12,365 nt of DNA, taken from contig CAMJWQ010000069.1 in the NCBI GenBank assembly GCA_946409475.1, positions 1-12,365 on the forward strand, read 5' to 3'. Within the stretch, counting starts at the first letter, position 1. Each line of letters opens with the position of its first letter. The position numbers and the translations under genes were made by a program. This stretch comes from an uncultured Lachnospiraceae bacterium. GTDB lineage: Bacteria > Bacillota > Clostridia > Lachnospirales > Lachnospiraceae. The notes under the pieces were generated by a model that was not told where the DNA came from, searched no databases, and worked only from the letters and a program-made list of their open reading frames with translations. Below, one piece after another: positions 1 through 7,612 of the stretch.

Positions 1-159
1 CCTTTTTAAAAATTCTATTTCTTCTTCATTTTTTTCTTTTAAAAATTGAATAATAAAAACAATCTTACCATGTCCTGCCGCACGAATGCCGTAACCCAAA
101 GCTGCCATGGTCTTGCCTTTACCAACCCCTGTGTAAACATGTACTTTTCCCTGCTCCAT
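1..159 (-). CDS. cobO: Corrinoid (cob(I)alamin) adenosyltransferase, CobO/BtuR type, N-terminal part only
   Basis: The visible 53 codons encode the amino end; the gene runs off the left edge. The protein opens MEQGKVHVYTGVGKGKTMAA, a P-loop at about residues 11-17 (GVGKGKT) that matches the ATP-binding loop of the CobA/CobO/BtuR family (usually TGdGKGKTTAA). It is followed by LGYGIRAAGHG and a beta strand ending IIQFLK, also typical. The family transfers the adenosyl group of ATP to cobalt(I) corrinoids in cobalamin synthesis or salvage and is cytosolic. The chosen ATG (157-159) has GAGG a few bases upstream. A candidate extended -10 promoter lies upstream at 211-240. The V in place of the common D in the P-loop is a small deviation. 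Family assignment is firm; whether it serves de novo synthesis or salvage cannot be told from this fragment. Confidence 0.85.
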   Translation of the reverse strand, partial: MEQGKVHVYTGVGKGKTMAALGYGIRAAGHGKIVFIIQFLKEKNEEEIEFLKR

Positions 160-210
160 ACGCACCTCGCATAGCTTTATCTAAGTATACATTCGCTGAT
201 ATGTCTTACA

Positions 211-240
211 ATTATATCATGAAGATACTTATTTTAGCAA
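211..240 (-). promoter_or_regulatory. Candidate sigma-A promoter for cobO
   Basis: On the minus strand, -35 TTGCTA (240-235), an 18-nt spacer and -10 TATAAT (216-211), the latter preceded by TG in the extended -10 arrangement (TGATATAAT). The predicted start near 204 leaves a leader of about 45 nt before the ATG at 159. That leader is too short for a cobalamin riboswitch, and no B12-box-like sequence was seen. Confidence 0.5.
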
Positions 241-297
241 TCAATTTTTATAATAACCTATCGAAACCCCTATCATCCGGTCCGCAAACCTATATAT

Positions 298-927
298 TTA
301 ATTTTCAGCATATTCTAATTTACTTACGGAAACTTCAAAAGCGATTCTTTTCTCCACTTCCTCATCGTTAATTCTTTTCATATATTCCCTGCTTTGTATT
401 CTCCCCCAAACCTGTGTATGTCCTCCCACTTCAAAGGTGGATGCATATCTTGCATTTCTGCCCCAACAAATACATGGTATATAATCCGATTTTCCGTAAG
501 GTCTGTTAACAGCCAGCAATAAATCGGCTATTTCTCTCCCAAGGGGAGTTTTCCTGTAAACAGGTACTTTACAGATATAGCCGTCCAAATAAATCTGATT
601 TGTTTTCATACTGTCGGTAATCTCTTCCAAAAATTCAATTTCTCTTACAAAGACAGAAAGAACTAACCTGTTTTTCTTTTCTTCATGTCTGTTATAAGAA
701 CGGAACTGACCCGAAGCCTGTATGATTTTTCCTGTATTGTCTCCTTTCACATCTATTAATCTTTCGGATATCATAAGGGGAATACGGTCTGCCGAATCAC
801 TTAACCTGTTAACGGACACATCGACCATATAAAATCCTTCTCCAAATACTTCGTGACTGTATATAAAGTCACCTACAATTTCTCCTATAATCATTACCTG
901 GTTGTTTTCAATTACCTTATCTGCCAT
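298..927 (-). CDS. SSB-like protein with two OB-folds (single-stranded DNA-binding family)
   Basis: Encodes 209 residues. Two consecutive OB-fold-like units are visible: about 9-100 (opening NNQVMIIGEIVGDF and containing ASGQFRSYNR at 71-80) and about 109-207 (TNQIYLDGYICK, then ICWGRNAR at 153-160 and VWGRIQSREY). The second unit has the usual SSB strand order, and the 'CWGRNAR' and 'WGR.QSREY' signatures are SSB-like. The start is set at 925-927 because AGGGAG sits just upstream of that ATG; the frame stays open 15 codons further, but that Lys/Arg-rich extension contains the ribosome binding site. Canonical SSB carries one OB-fold and an acidic C-terminal tip that recruits partners; this protein ends LEYAEN and has no such tip. 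It is therefore probably a paralog of the main SSB, seen widely in related Clostridia. DNA binding is inferred from the family and not shown. Confidence 0.8.
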   Translation of the reverse strand: MADKVIENNQVMIIGEIVGDFIYSHEVFGEGFYMVDVSVNRLSDSADRIPLMISERLIDVKGDNTGKIIQASGQFRSYNRHEEKKNRLVLSVFVREIEFLEEITDSMKTNQIYLDGYICKVPVYRKTPLGREIADLLLAVNRPYGKSDYIPCICWGRNARYASTFEVGGHTQVWGRIQSREYMKRINDEEVEKRIAFEVSVSKLEYAEN

Positions 928-1056
928 TATTTTCTCCCTCTTTCTCTTAATGCATACTCGATTTTTATTCAATAATAATATATATTCCGAAAAGTTAAAT
1001 TATAGAACATAAATTACCAATTTTTTTTATTTATACGTTTTGCCCAAAATATATAC

Positions 1057-1084
1057 TTGTAATCTGTACAAAATGTGATACACT
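1057..1084 (+). promoter_or_regulatory. Candidate sigma-A promoter for typA
   Basis: -35 TTGTAA (1057-1062), 16-nt spacer and -10 TACACT (1079-1084), giving a start near 1091 and an untranslated leader of about 84 nt. Both hexamers are imperfect, and the surrounding 928-1174 gap is very AT-rich, so other -10-like sequences exist (for example TGTAAT just downstream). No clear promoter for the divergent SSB-like gene was found in the same gap. Confidence 0.35.
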
Positions 1085-1174
1085 GTAATAATTGTAAAAA
1101 GCTTATATATGTAATGGAATTCTTTCCTGTTATGTATTTATGCGCAATTGTAGACATTTAGAAGGAAGGATATT

Positions 1175-2995
1175 ATGAAAAGAGAAAATATCAGAAATAT
1201 TGCCATTATAGCTCATGTTGATCACGGCAAAACCACCCTGGTCGATGAATTATTAAAGCAAAGCGGCGTTTTCCGTGAAAACCAGGAGGTCATGGAGCGT
1301 GTCATGGACTCCAATGATATTGAACGTGAAAGAGGAATCACCATTCTATCGAAAAACACCGCCGTTTCATATCAAAATGTTAAGATAAATATCATCGATA
1401 CTCCGGGACATGCAGATTTCGGCGGTGAAGTGGAACGTGTACTTAAAATGGTTAATGGCGTTATTCTTGTAGTAGATGCCTTTGAGGGTCCCATGCCCCA
1501 AACAAAATTTGTGTTAAGAAAAGCATTGGAGCTGGATTTGCCGGTCATTGTTTGTATCAATAAAATAGACAGGCCGGAGGCCAGGCCTAATGATGTAATA
1601 GATGAAGTACTGGAGCTCTTTATTGATTTAAATGCTAAAGCAGAGCAATTGGACTGCCCCTTTGTTTTTGCATCCGCCAAAAACGGATATGCCGTTTTAA
1701 ATTTAGAAGAAGAGCCTGAGAACATGGCTCCTTTATTTGAGACCATCATCAACTATATTCCGGCACCTGCCGGAGAACCCGAAAAACCTCTCCAAATTTT
1801 AATCAGTACCATTGATTATAATGAATATGTAGGAAGAATCGGTATTGGTAAAGTGGATAACGGTACTATTAACGTGAATCAGGAGGCCCTGCTGGTAAAC
1901 GCTCATGATGCAAGCAAGCAAAAGAGAGTAAAAATCAGTAAGCTTTATGAATTCGAGGGTCTGAATAAAGTAGAAATAAAAGAAGCAACAATAGGCTCCA
2001 TCATAGCTATTTCAGGAATTGCGGACATTCATATCGGGGATACCGTCTGCTCTGTGGAGGCTCCTTTGCCTATACCCTTCCAAAAAATTTCAGAGCCCAC
2101 TATTGGTATGTATTTTATCGTTAATGACAGCCCCTTTGCCGGTAAGGAGGGTAAGTTTGTTACCTCCAGACATTTAAGAGAGCGGTTATTTAAGGAATTG
2201 AATACGGATGTGTCCCTTCGTGTGGAGGAAACGGATTCTACGGAAAGCTTTAAGGTATCCGGCAGAGGTGAACTGCATTTATCCGTATTAATAGAAAATA
2301 TGAGAAGGGAAGGCTATGAATTCTCCGTAAGCAAAGCAGAGGTTTTATATAAAAAGGATGAAAGGGGTAAATTATCAGAGCCTATGGAAAAGGCTTATAT
2401 TGATGTTCCTGATGAATTTACCGGAATCATAATAGAGAAATTAAGCCAGCGTAAGGGTGAATTGCAAACTATGTTCCCCACAGGCAGCGGTTATACCCGC
2501 CTGGAATTCTCCATTCCCTCCAGAGGCCTGATCGGATACCGCGGTGAATTTTTAACCGACACAAAGGGAAACGGTATTATGAATACTGTTTTCGATGATT
2601 ACGGTTCCTATAAAGGAGATATTCAATATCGAAAGCAGGGTTCCCTGATTGCCTTTGAAACAGGCGAAGCCATTGCCTATGGATTATATAATGCCCAGGA
2701 AAGGGGCTCCCTGTTTATCGGCCCGGGAGAAAAGGTATATGCAGGTATGGTCATCGGTCAAAATGCAAAAACGGAGGACATAGAGGTCAACGTATGTAAG
2801 AAAAAACAGCTTACCAATACCAGGGCTTCCGGATCAGATGAAGCTTTGCGCCTTACACCGAAAAATGACCTTACCTTAGAGCAGTGTTTAGAATTTATAG
2901 ATACTGATGAATTATTGGAAATCACTCCAAAAAATTTAAGAATACGTAAGAAAATTTTAGATCCCACCTTAAGAAAGCGTGCCGGCCGAAATTAA
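1175..2995 (+). CDS. typA: Ribosome-associated translational GTPase TypA/BipA
   Basis: Full-length at 606 residues, the normal size for the family. All five GTPase boxes are visible: the P-loop region AHVDHGKTT (13-21), switch I RGITI (53-57), DTPGHAD (75-81), NKID (129-132) and SAK (167-169). These are followed by the EF-G-like domains II, III and V and the basic BipA-specific C-terminal domain (RIRKKILDPTLRKRAGRN). TypA is a GTPase of the EF-G/LepA superfamily that binds the ribosome and supports 50S assembly and stress or cold growth; this is established for the family. The ATG is preceded by GGAAGGA at good spacing. The gene converges on yigZ: its TAA (2993-2995) overlaps the yigZ stop by 2 bases within TTAA, and no hairpin terminator is seen after it, so its transcript may run antisense into yigZ. 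Confidence 0.97.
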   Translation: MKRENIRNIAIIAHVDHGKTTLVDELLKQSGVFRENQEVMERVMDSNDIERERGITILSKNTAVSYQNVKINIIDTPGHADFGGEVERVLKMVNGVILVVDAFEGPMPQTKFVLRKALELDLPVIVCINKIDRPEARPNDVIDEVLELFIDLNAKAEQLDCPFVFASAKNGYAVLNLEEEPENMAPLFETIINYIPAPAGEPEKPLQILISTIDYNEYVGRIGIGKVDNGTINVNQEALLVNAHDASKQKRVKISKLYEFEGLNKVEIKEATIGSIIAISGIADIHIGDTVCSVEAPLPIPFQKISEPTIGMYFIVNDSPFAGKEGKFVTSRHLRERLFKELNTDVSLRVEETDSTESFKVSGRGELHLSVLIENMRREGYEFSVSKAEVLYKKDERGKLSEPMEKAYIDVPDEFTGIIIEKLSQRKGELQTMFPTGSGYTRLEFSIPSRGLIGYRGEFLTDTKGNGIMNTVFDDYGSYKGDIQYRKQGSLIAFETGEAIAYGLYNAQERGSLFIGPGEKVYAGMVIGQNAKTEDIEVNVCKKKQLTNTRASGSDEALRLTPKNDLTLEQCLEFIDTDELLEITPKNLRIRKKILDPTLRKRAGRN

Positions 2996-3657
2996 GGAAA
3001 AATTATAACGTCACCATCCGTCTGCCCAAAACACTGTTTTCCCGTAATTTTAAATCGTACCTTCCCATTGGTGGCTTGTATGACTGCTTCCCTGTATTCA
3101 TCAGACTTATCAATGGGAGCTATGATTTGAAGGGTAACCTTATCCGTATAGACAGTATCTAATACGGATATTTTTTTTTCTGCCAATGTATATTGGAGCT
3201 TACCCAAATCCGTATAATCTACGTTAATTTCCATCGTCTCTCCCATTTGTTTTTCTATAATTTTACATCCTTTCAACCCTTCCTTTACGGCATTTGTGTA
3301 TGCCTTCACCAGGCCTCCGGTGCCAAGAAGGGTACCGCCGAAATAACGGGTCACCACGGCTAAAGTATTGTGAAGGCCTTCACCAAGTAAAACATCCAGT
3401 ATTGGTTTCCCCGCAGTACCGCCTGGCTCTCCGTCGTCCGTGCATCTTTGCAGGTTATCCCCAATACCCAGTACATAGGCATAACAATTATGAGAGGCAT
3501 CCCTGTACCTTTTTTTTATTTCATCAATGAACCGCAACGCTTCTTCTTCCGTATTCACAGGTTTTATAGTGGTTATGAATTTTGATTTTTTCTCTACGGT
3601 TTCCGATACCTTTCCTATGTATACCGTTTTAATGGGTACCTGCATATATCCTTCCAT
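2992..3657 (-). CDS. yigZ: YigZ/IMPACT family protein (UPF0029)
   Basis: 221 residues. The N-terminal IMPACT/UPF0029 domain spans about 22-130, with the diagnostic run TDDGEPGGTAGKP (73-85) and RYFGGTLLGTGGLVKAY (104-120). A smaller C-terminal DUF1949-like ferredoxin fold follows (about 143-205). The bacterial family (E. coli YigZ, B. subtilis YvyE) has no settled biochemical role; the eukaryotic relative IMPACT modulates Gcn2 signalling. It follows the DUF6514-like gene by 19 bp and is probably co-transcribed with it. The start is uncertain: the ATG at 3657 has only GAGAAAGAG upstream, while an in-frame ATG four codons in (3645) has GGAAGG four bases before it. The coding ends interlock with typA at the stop codons. 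Confidence 0.93.
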   Translation of the reverse strand: MEGYMQVPIKTVYIGKVSETVEKKSKFITTIKPVNTEEEALRFIDEIKKRYRDASHNCYAYVLGIGDNLQRCTDDGEPGGTAGKPILDVLLGEGLHNTLAVVTRYFGGTLLGTGGLVKAYTNAVKEGLKGCKIIEKQMGETMEINVDYTDLGKLQYTLAEKKISVLDTVYTDKVTLQIIAPIDKSDEYREAVIQATNGKVRFKITGKQCFGQTDGDVIIFP

Positions 3658-3676
3658 TTCTTTCTCTTTCTCTCGT

Positions 3677-4003
3677 TTATATGACTCCTGTGTCTTCCAG
3701 CTGCTGACTGATCAAATCATCCAGAACCTCCAGTAAACAAACCGGTGTGATTTTAAATGTAATCAGATGGTCTACTAATTTTTTAACCATAGTCATCGAA
3801 TGGGATATGGCCATGCTTTCTTCCTTCTCCATAAACCTTTCGCAATAGGTAAGGTCATACTTATAAACGGCCACTCCAAATATCGGCTGACTGATAACCA
3901 CATTACACATATCCTTTGTTATGTAATATTTTAATAAATATTTTTTACCTTCTTCATTTTCAATAGCTCTTTCCCCCGTAAATATAATTTCTCTCATTTC
4001 CAT
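3677..4003 (-). CDS. Small protein resembling the DUF6514 family, function unknown
   Basis: 108 residues from the ATG at 4003. The pattern is a short beta-rich N-terminal half (KYLLKYYITKDM, QPIFGVAVYKYD) and a helical end (AISHSMTMVKKLVDHLITFKITPVCLLEVLDDLI). This matches my recollection of the DUF6514 family of Bacillota: an intact 'YLL..Y' strand, a G-V-x-V strand, then 'P..L.dv.dD.i'. There is no signal peptide or membrane segment, so it is likely cytosolic. The start is ambiguous: GTG at 4006, ATG at 4003 and ATG at 3997 are all in frame behind GGGGAAGGTGAT; the third has the most usual spacing if GGTGAT is the binding core. It precedes yigZ by 19 bp on the same strand. No function is claimed. 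Confidence 0.7.
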   Translation of the reverse strand: MEMREIIFTGERAIENEEGKKYLLKYYITKDMCNVVISQPIFGVAVYKYDLTYCERFMEKEESMAISHSMTMVKKLVDHLITFKITPVCLLEVLDDLISQQLEDTGVI

Positions 4004-4031
4004 CACCTTCCCCTTATCTTTATAAAATAAA

Positions 4032-4060
4032 ATTATATAGAAAGCTTTTCGAAATGAGAA
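4032..4060 (-). promoter_or_regulatory. Candidate sigma-A promoter for the DUF6514-like gene and yigZ
   Basis: On the minus strand, -35 TTCTCA (4060-4055; four of six consensus bases), a 17-nt spacer and -10 TATAAT (4037-4032). This gives a start near 4025, about 22 nt before the ATG at 4003. Confidence 0.4.
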
Positions 4061-4322
4061 GAAGGAAAAAACGCATGAAAATCCAATATTATTGTATTTA
4101 CGACAAATAACTGCGGAATCTCTTAAAATAAAATGTTTGTTATTTAAAAAAGGAATCGTTTATTTTCTGATTTTGCGATATTTTTATCATACCATTTAAT
4201 TCTTTTACAGACAACTGAATAAATTTGAAAATATTGCCAAACCTATAATTGTAATTTAAAATAATACATAGAACACAGTCTATCGGGGAAAAGATTTTAT
4301 TCTTTATTTACTTCCACTTCTT

Positions 4323-4331
4323 TGGTATAAT
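4323..4331 (+). promoter_or_regulatory. Candidate extended -10 promoter for the PBP gene
   Basis: TGGTATAAT at 4323-4331 is a perfect extended -10 element (TGnTATAAT). The region 17 nt upstream is only T-rich with no good -35, which extended -10 promoters tolerate. The predicted start near 4338 sits just before AAGGAGG at 4341-4347, which is nine bases from the ATG, so the leader would be very short, about 19 nt. Confidence 0.5.
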
Positions 4332-4356
4332 AGGAAGATAAAGGAGGCACAATTTC

Positions 4357-7035
4357 ATGAATTACGGTAAAAAAGGTACGGAAAGAAAGCAAAAACAGCT
4401 CACATCCAAAACCCCTAAAATAAAAAAGAAATTTGGAGTGACATTTTTAAAATTTTTTTTAATATGCTTTCTTGCGATTTGTATCATAGGATTTTTTGCG
4501 GGATTCGGACTGATTAAGGGTATTATTGATTCTGCTCCGGATATTTCCAATGTGGATGTATCTCCTTCCGGATATTCTACGGCTGTTTATGATAATGAAG
4601 GAAATGAGATTACAAAGCTGGTATCTTCAGATTCCAATAGAATTTACGTAACCATGGATAAGATACCGAAGCATTTACAATATGCAATTGTCGCTATTGA
4701 GGATGAACGTTTCTATGAACATAACGGAATTGATATTAAGGGAATTCTCCGGGCAGGTATCGGTGTAATCACCGATAATTATTCAGGAGGAGGAAGTACC
4801 ATAACACAGCAGCTGCTGAAAAATAACGTTTTCAGTAACTGGACGGAAGAAAAGACATTTACGGAAAAATTAAAACGAAAAATTCAGGAACAGTATTTGG
4901 CGGTACAATTAGAAAAGCAGATGTCTAAGGACGAAATTTTAGAAAATTATTTAAATACCATAAATTTAGGACAAAATACACTGGGTGTTCAGGCAGCTTC
5001 CCTCCGCTATTTTAATAAAAAAGTTTCAGAGCTATCCATTTCGGAATCTGCTGTAATAGCCGCCATTACATCAAATCCCACAAAATATAATCCCTTACGT
5101 TTTCCTGAGAATAACAGGGACAGACGAAAAATAGTCTTAAATAATATGCTGGAACAGGGATATATTTCACAGGATGAATATGATGAGGCTATGGCAGATG
5201 ATGTTTATGCAAGAATTCAGAATGTCAATGAAGAAATTTCCACCTCCTCTGTTTATTCATCCTTTATAGATGAATTGACAGAACAGGTAATGAACGATCT
5301 TCAGGAACAAAAGGGTTACTCCTATACGCAGGCATATAACGCATTATACAGCGGAGGGTTAAGTATTTTTACCACCCAGGATTCCGCAATTCAAAAAATT
5401 TGTGATGAAGAATTTGCTAATGAAGATAATTACCCTAAAGACGTCAAATATTATCTTAATTATGATTTAAGTGTACAAAAATCAGACGGATCAACAGTAA
5501 ATCATAGTACGCAGATGCTGGAAAGTCATTTTAAGGAATCAGATAAGTCCTTTAATTTACTTTTTGACAGCGAGGATGAGGCACAGGCGTGTGTGGAACA
5601 GTACAAGCAGGAAGTATTAAGCACTACCGATACCATAATAGGTGAAAATGTTAATCTTACCGTACAGCCTCAGGCTTCCATGGTCGTTATGGATCAGAGT
5701 ACCGGTGAAGTAAAAGCAATCGAAGGAGGGCGCGGTACCAAAGCGGCAAGCTTAACCTTAAACAGAGCCACCAATACTACCAGGCAGCCGGGCTCCACCT
5801 TTAAAGTCGTATCCACCTATGCTCCCGCCTTAGATAATGCCGGTCTGACCTTAGCCACGGTACAGGATGATGCTCCCTTTACCTATGAAGACGGCAGACC
5901 GGTTGCAAACTGGTATGGTGAGGCATACAAGGGTCTTTGTACCTTACGGTATGGTATCGAACAGTCCTTAAACATTGTAGCCGTAAAGACCCTTACAGAT
6001 ATTACTCCGCAGCTGGGTTTTGATTATTTACTAAACTTTGGCTTCAGTACCCTGGTCAGTAAAAGAGTGGGTGACGACGGTAAAACCTATTCGGATATTA
6101 CCCAATCTTTAGCTTTAGGTGGTCTCACCGATGGTGTAACCAATCTGGAATTAACGGCAGCTTATGCCACCATAGCTAACGGCGGAACCTATATCAAACC
6201 AATTTTTTATACAAAAATTGTGGACCATAACGGGGATATTCTAATAGACAATACTCCCCAGACACGTACGGTAATCAAAGAAACAACCTCATTTTTGTTA
6301 ATTGATGCCATGAAGGATGTTGTGTCTAAAGGAACCGGAACCGCATGCAACTTCCCCAACATGGCAATCGCAGGAAAAACAGGTACCACCTCGGAGTATA
6401 AGGATATTTGGTTTTCCGGCTTTACCCCCTATTACACCTGTACCGTATGGGGCGGATATGATAACAGTGTCGGATTGGAAAAAGGTAAACGGGATTATAC
6501 CAAGACCCTTTGGAAAAGTGTCATGTCCCGGATTCATGAGAATTTGGAATACCGTGATTTTACAATGCCCGACGGCATTGAAAAAGCCGTTATCTGTACC
6601 AAGTCAGGTAAGCTGGCCGTAGAAGGTTTGTGTGATCAGGATCCCAGAGGTACCGTCAGGACGGAATATTTTGCCAAGGGCACCGCACCCACAGAGGTTT
6701 GTGATACCCATGTTCGTGCAGCCAGATGTGCCGCAACAGGTCTGCTGGCAGCAGATACCTGCCCATACAAGGAAGAACAGGTATTTATTGTAAGACCGGA
6801 AGGAAGTCAGGGTGTGACGGCAGATACCCCTTATGAACTGCCCAGTGAATTATGCCCTCACGGAACAACAGCTTATTATCCCAACCAGATACCCGGAGCT
6901 GCGGACAGCATATTAAACGGTATAACCACAACACCTGATGAATCGGAGGCCGGTACCGGGAATGAGGCCGGAACTGAAGCCGGTGTCGCTAATACGGTAG
7001 ATAATAACAATAATGCCGATGAACCGGAAAATTAA
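4357..7035 (+). CDS. Class A penicillin-binding protein (bifunctional glycosyltransferase/transpeptidase, PBP1A type)
   Basis: 892 residues. A Lys-rich cytoplasmic start (1-27) is followed by one membrane anchor (about 28-52). The GT51 glycosyltransferase domain has the catalytic box EDERFYEHNGID beginning at E115 and GGGSTITQQL at 144-153. The transpeptidase domain has S480-T-F-K483 (acylated Ser), S537-L-N539 and K674-T-G676, all intact, so the enzyme should polymerise and cross-link peptidoglycan outside the membrane. Beyond the enzyme core lies a tail with six Cys (747, 759, 782, 791, 802, 833) and a low-complexity Glu/Gly/Ala/Asn end (about 872-892). AAGGAGG lies nine bases before the ATG. 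It appears monocistronic: its own promoter is at 4323 and a strong terminator at 7099. The name (ponA or mrcA type) cannot be fixed from sequence alone. Confidence 0.96.
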   Translation: MNYGKKGTERKQKQLTSKTPKIKKKFGVTFLKFFLICFLAICIIGFFAGFGLIKGIIDSAPDISNVDVSPSGYSTAVYDNEGNEITKLVSSDSNRIYVTMDKIPKHLQYAIVAIEDERFYEHNGIDIKGILRAGIGVITDNYSGGGSTITQQLLKNNVFSNWTEEKTFTEKLKRKIQEQYLAVQLEKQMSKDEILENYLNTINLGQNTLGVQAASLRYFNKKVSELSISESAVIAAITSNPTKYNPLRFPENNRDRRKIVLNNMLEQGYISQDEYDEAMADDVYARIQNVNEEISTSSVYSSFIDELTEQVMNDLQEQKGYSYTQAYNALYSGGLSIFTTQDSAIQKICDEEFANEDNYPKDVKYYLNYDLSVQKSDGSTVNHSTQMLESHFKESDKSFNLLFDSEDEAQACVEQYKQEVLSTTDTIIGENVNLTVQPQASMVVMDQSTGEVKAIEGGRGTKAASLTLNRATNTTRQPGSTFKVVSTYAPALDNAGLTLATVQDDAPFTYEDGRPVANWYGEAYKGLCTLRYGIEQSLNIVAVKTLTDITPQLGFDYLLNFGFSTLVSKRVGDDGKTYSDITQSLALGGLTDGVTNLELTAAYATIANGGTYIKPIFYTKIVDHNGDILIDNTPQTRTVIKETTSFLLIDAMKDVVSKGTGTACNFPNMAIAGKTGTTSEYKDIWFSGFTPYYTCTVWGGYDNSVGLEKGKRDYTKTLWKSVMSRIHENLEYRDFTMPDGIEKAVICTKSGKLAVEGLCDQDPRGTVRTEYFAKGTAPTEVCDTHVRAARCAATGLLAADTCPYKEEQVFIVRPEGSQGVTADTPYELPSELCPHGTTAYYPNQIPGAADSILNGITTTPDESEAGTGNEAGTEAGVANTVDNNNNADEPEN

Positions 7036-7098
7036 TACCATTTCCCTTCTTATGAAATAAGATGAGCCTGCAAGCAGCCTCACTTGTCATGAATAAAT

Positions 7099-7140
7099 AA
7101 AGGTGCCAGCATAATAATATTATTATGCGGCACCTTTTTT
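7099..7140. terminator. Rho-independent terminator after the PBP gene, probably serving spoVAE too
   Basis: A long stem pairs AAAGGTGCC (7099-7107) with GGCACCTTT and, after a single unpaired A, GCATAATAAT with ATTATTATGC, followed by a run of T to 7140 on the plus strand. On the minus strand the same stem is followed by TTTATTTATT, so it may also stop transcripts from the convergent spoVAE, whose stop codon is at 7193. The PBP stop lies about 64 nt before the stem. Confidence 0.9.
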
Positions 7141-7192
7141 GTTGGAAATAGTTTTCTTTTGTAATGGATACGTTATAACTCATCACGATTTT

Positions 7193-7549
7193 CTATTTTT
7201 TCATTTTAGGATTAAAAATCAGGGAAGCTAAGTAGGAAAATATTAAGGCGGCACTGATACCTACCGCACTGGATTTAAACCCACCCATAAAAATTCCTAT
7301 AAACCCATCGGACACTATAGATTCTTTAACGCCCTTCCATAATACATTTCCAAATCCCAATAACGGAACACTGGCCCCTGCTCCTGCAAATTCCTGGAAA
7401 GGCTGATATAAATTGAATGCTCCAAGTACGGCCCCGCTGCAAACAAGTAACACCATGATTCGTCCGGGCATCATTTTTGTTTTTTCCATTAAAAGCTGGG
7501 CTAATGCACAAATTAATCCGCCTACCCAGAATGCATTAATATAATCCAT
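7193..7549 (-). CDS. spoVAE: Stage V sporulation protein AE (SpoVAE, DPA channel family)
   Basis: 118 residues, the family's usual length. It is almost entirely membrane segments: AFWVGGLICALAQLL at the start, RIMVLLVCSGAVLGAF, the conserved FAGAGASVPLLGFGN loop, and a last segment ending SYLASLIF. SpoVA proteins import dipicolinic acid into the forespore and release it at germination, acting in the inner spore membrane. The start is the ATG at 7547-7549, preceded by GAGAGGAG. The frame remains open 62 codons further upstream, but that stretch covers the divergent promoters and has no SpoVAE similarity. It is separated from spoVAD by an oppositely oriented transporter gene, whereas in Bacillus spoVAE follows spoVAD directly. 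A candidate forespore promoter lies at 7583-7612. It resembles SpoVAC of this window and is a paralog of it. Confidence 0.93.
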   Translation of the reverse strand: MDYINAFWVGGLICALAQLLMEKTKMMPGRIMVLLVCSGAVLGAFNLYQPFQEFAGAGASVPLLGFGNVLWKGVKESIVSDGFIGIFMGGFKSSAVGISAALIFSYLASLIFNPKMKK

Positions 7550-7582
7550 AATAAGACTCCTCTCAAGGTACTTTCCTTTTAT

Positions 7583-7612
7583 TAGTAAAACCGCCGGCAT
7601 ATCGGTATATTC
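7583..7612 (-). promoter_or_regulatory. Candidate sigma-G (or sigma-F) promoter for spoVAE
   Basis: On the minus strand, -35 GAATA (7612-7608), an 18-nt spacer and -10 TTTACTA (7589-7583), compared with the sigma-G consensus of roughly GHATR, 18 nt, CATnnTA. The sequence GG just ahead of the -10 (GGTTTTACTA) also resembles the sigma-F form. The start would fall near 7576, about 27 nt before the ATG. The match is imperfect at the first two bases of the -10, but the position is right for a gene that has lost its operon upstream. Confidence 0.45.

Larger units (their letters stand above)
4007..4356. other. AT-rich intergenic gap between divergent transcription units
   Basis: About 350 bases separate the divergent DUF6514-like gene and the PBP gene. 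Only the two candidate promoters at its ends could be supported. The middle (about 4065-4300) is very AT-rich. A TATAAT near 4242-4247 has no acceptable -35 (TTGAAA is only 13 nt away). No convincing ORF, RNA gene, riboswitch, long repeat or hairpin terminator was seen in it. Confidence 0.5.

Noticed and set aside
160..297. Possible cobalamin riboswitch ahead of cobO
   Set aside because: The gap is only 138 bp, the predicted leader is about 45 nt, and no B12-box-like sequence is present.
241..297. Possible terminator after the SSB-like gene
   Set aside because: Only short pairings (GGT/ACC) and a GATAGG direct repeat were found; no stem with a T-run.
928..972. 15-codon upstream extension of the SSB-like gene (MNKNRVCIKRKREKI)
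   Set aside because: The extension includes the AGGGAG ribosome binding site of the ATG at 927 and is not OB-fold-like.
1372..1752. Minus-strand 126-codon open frame inside typA
   Set aside because: It is the reverse complement of the TypA GTPase domain; Ser/Thr-rich low-complexity translation typical of a shadow.
4242..4247. TATAAT as main promoter of the PBP gene
   Set aside because: The nearest -35-like sequence is 13 nt away; the extended -10 at 4323 is better placed.
6298..6622. Open frames on both strands within the PBP transpeptidase domain
   Set aside because: They overlap the intact KTG region of a clear gene and show no family features.
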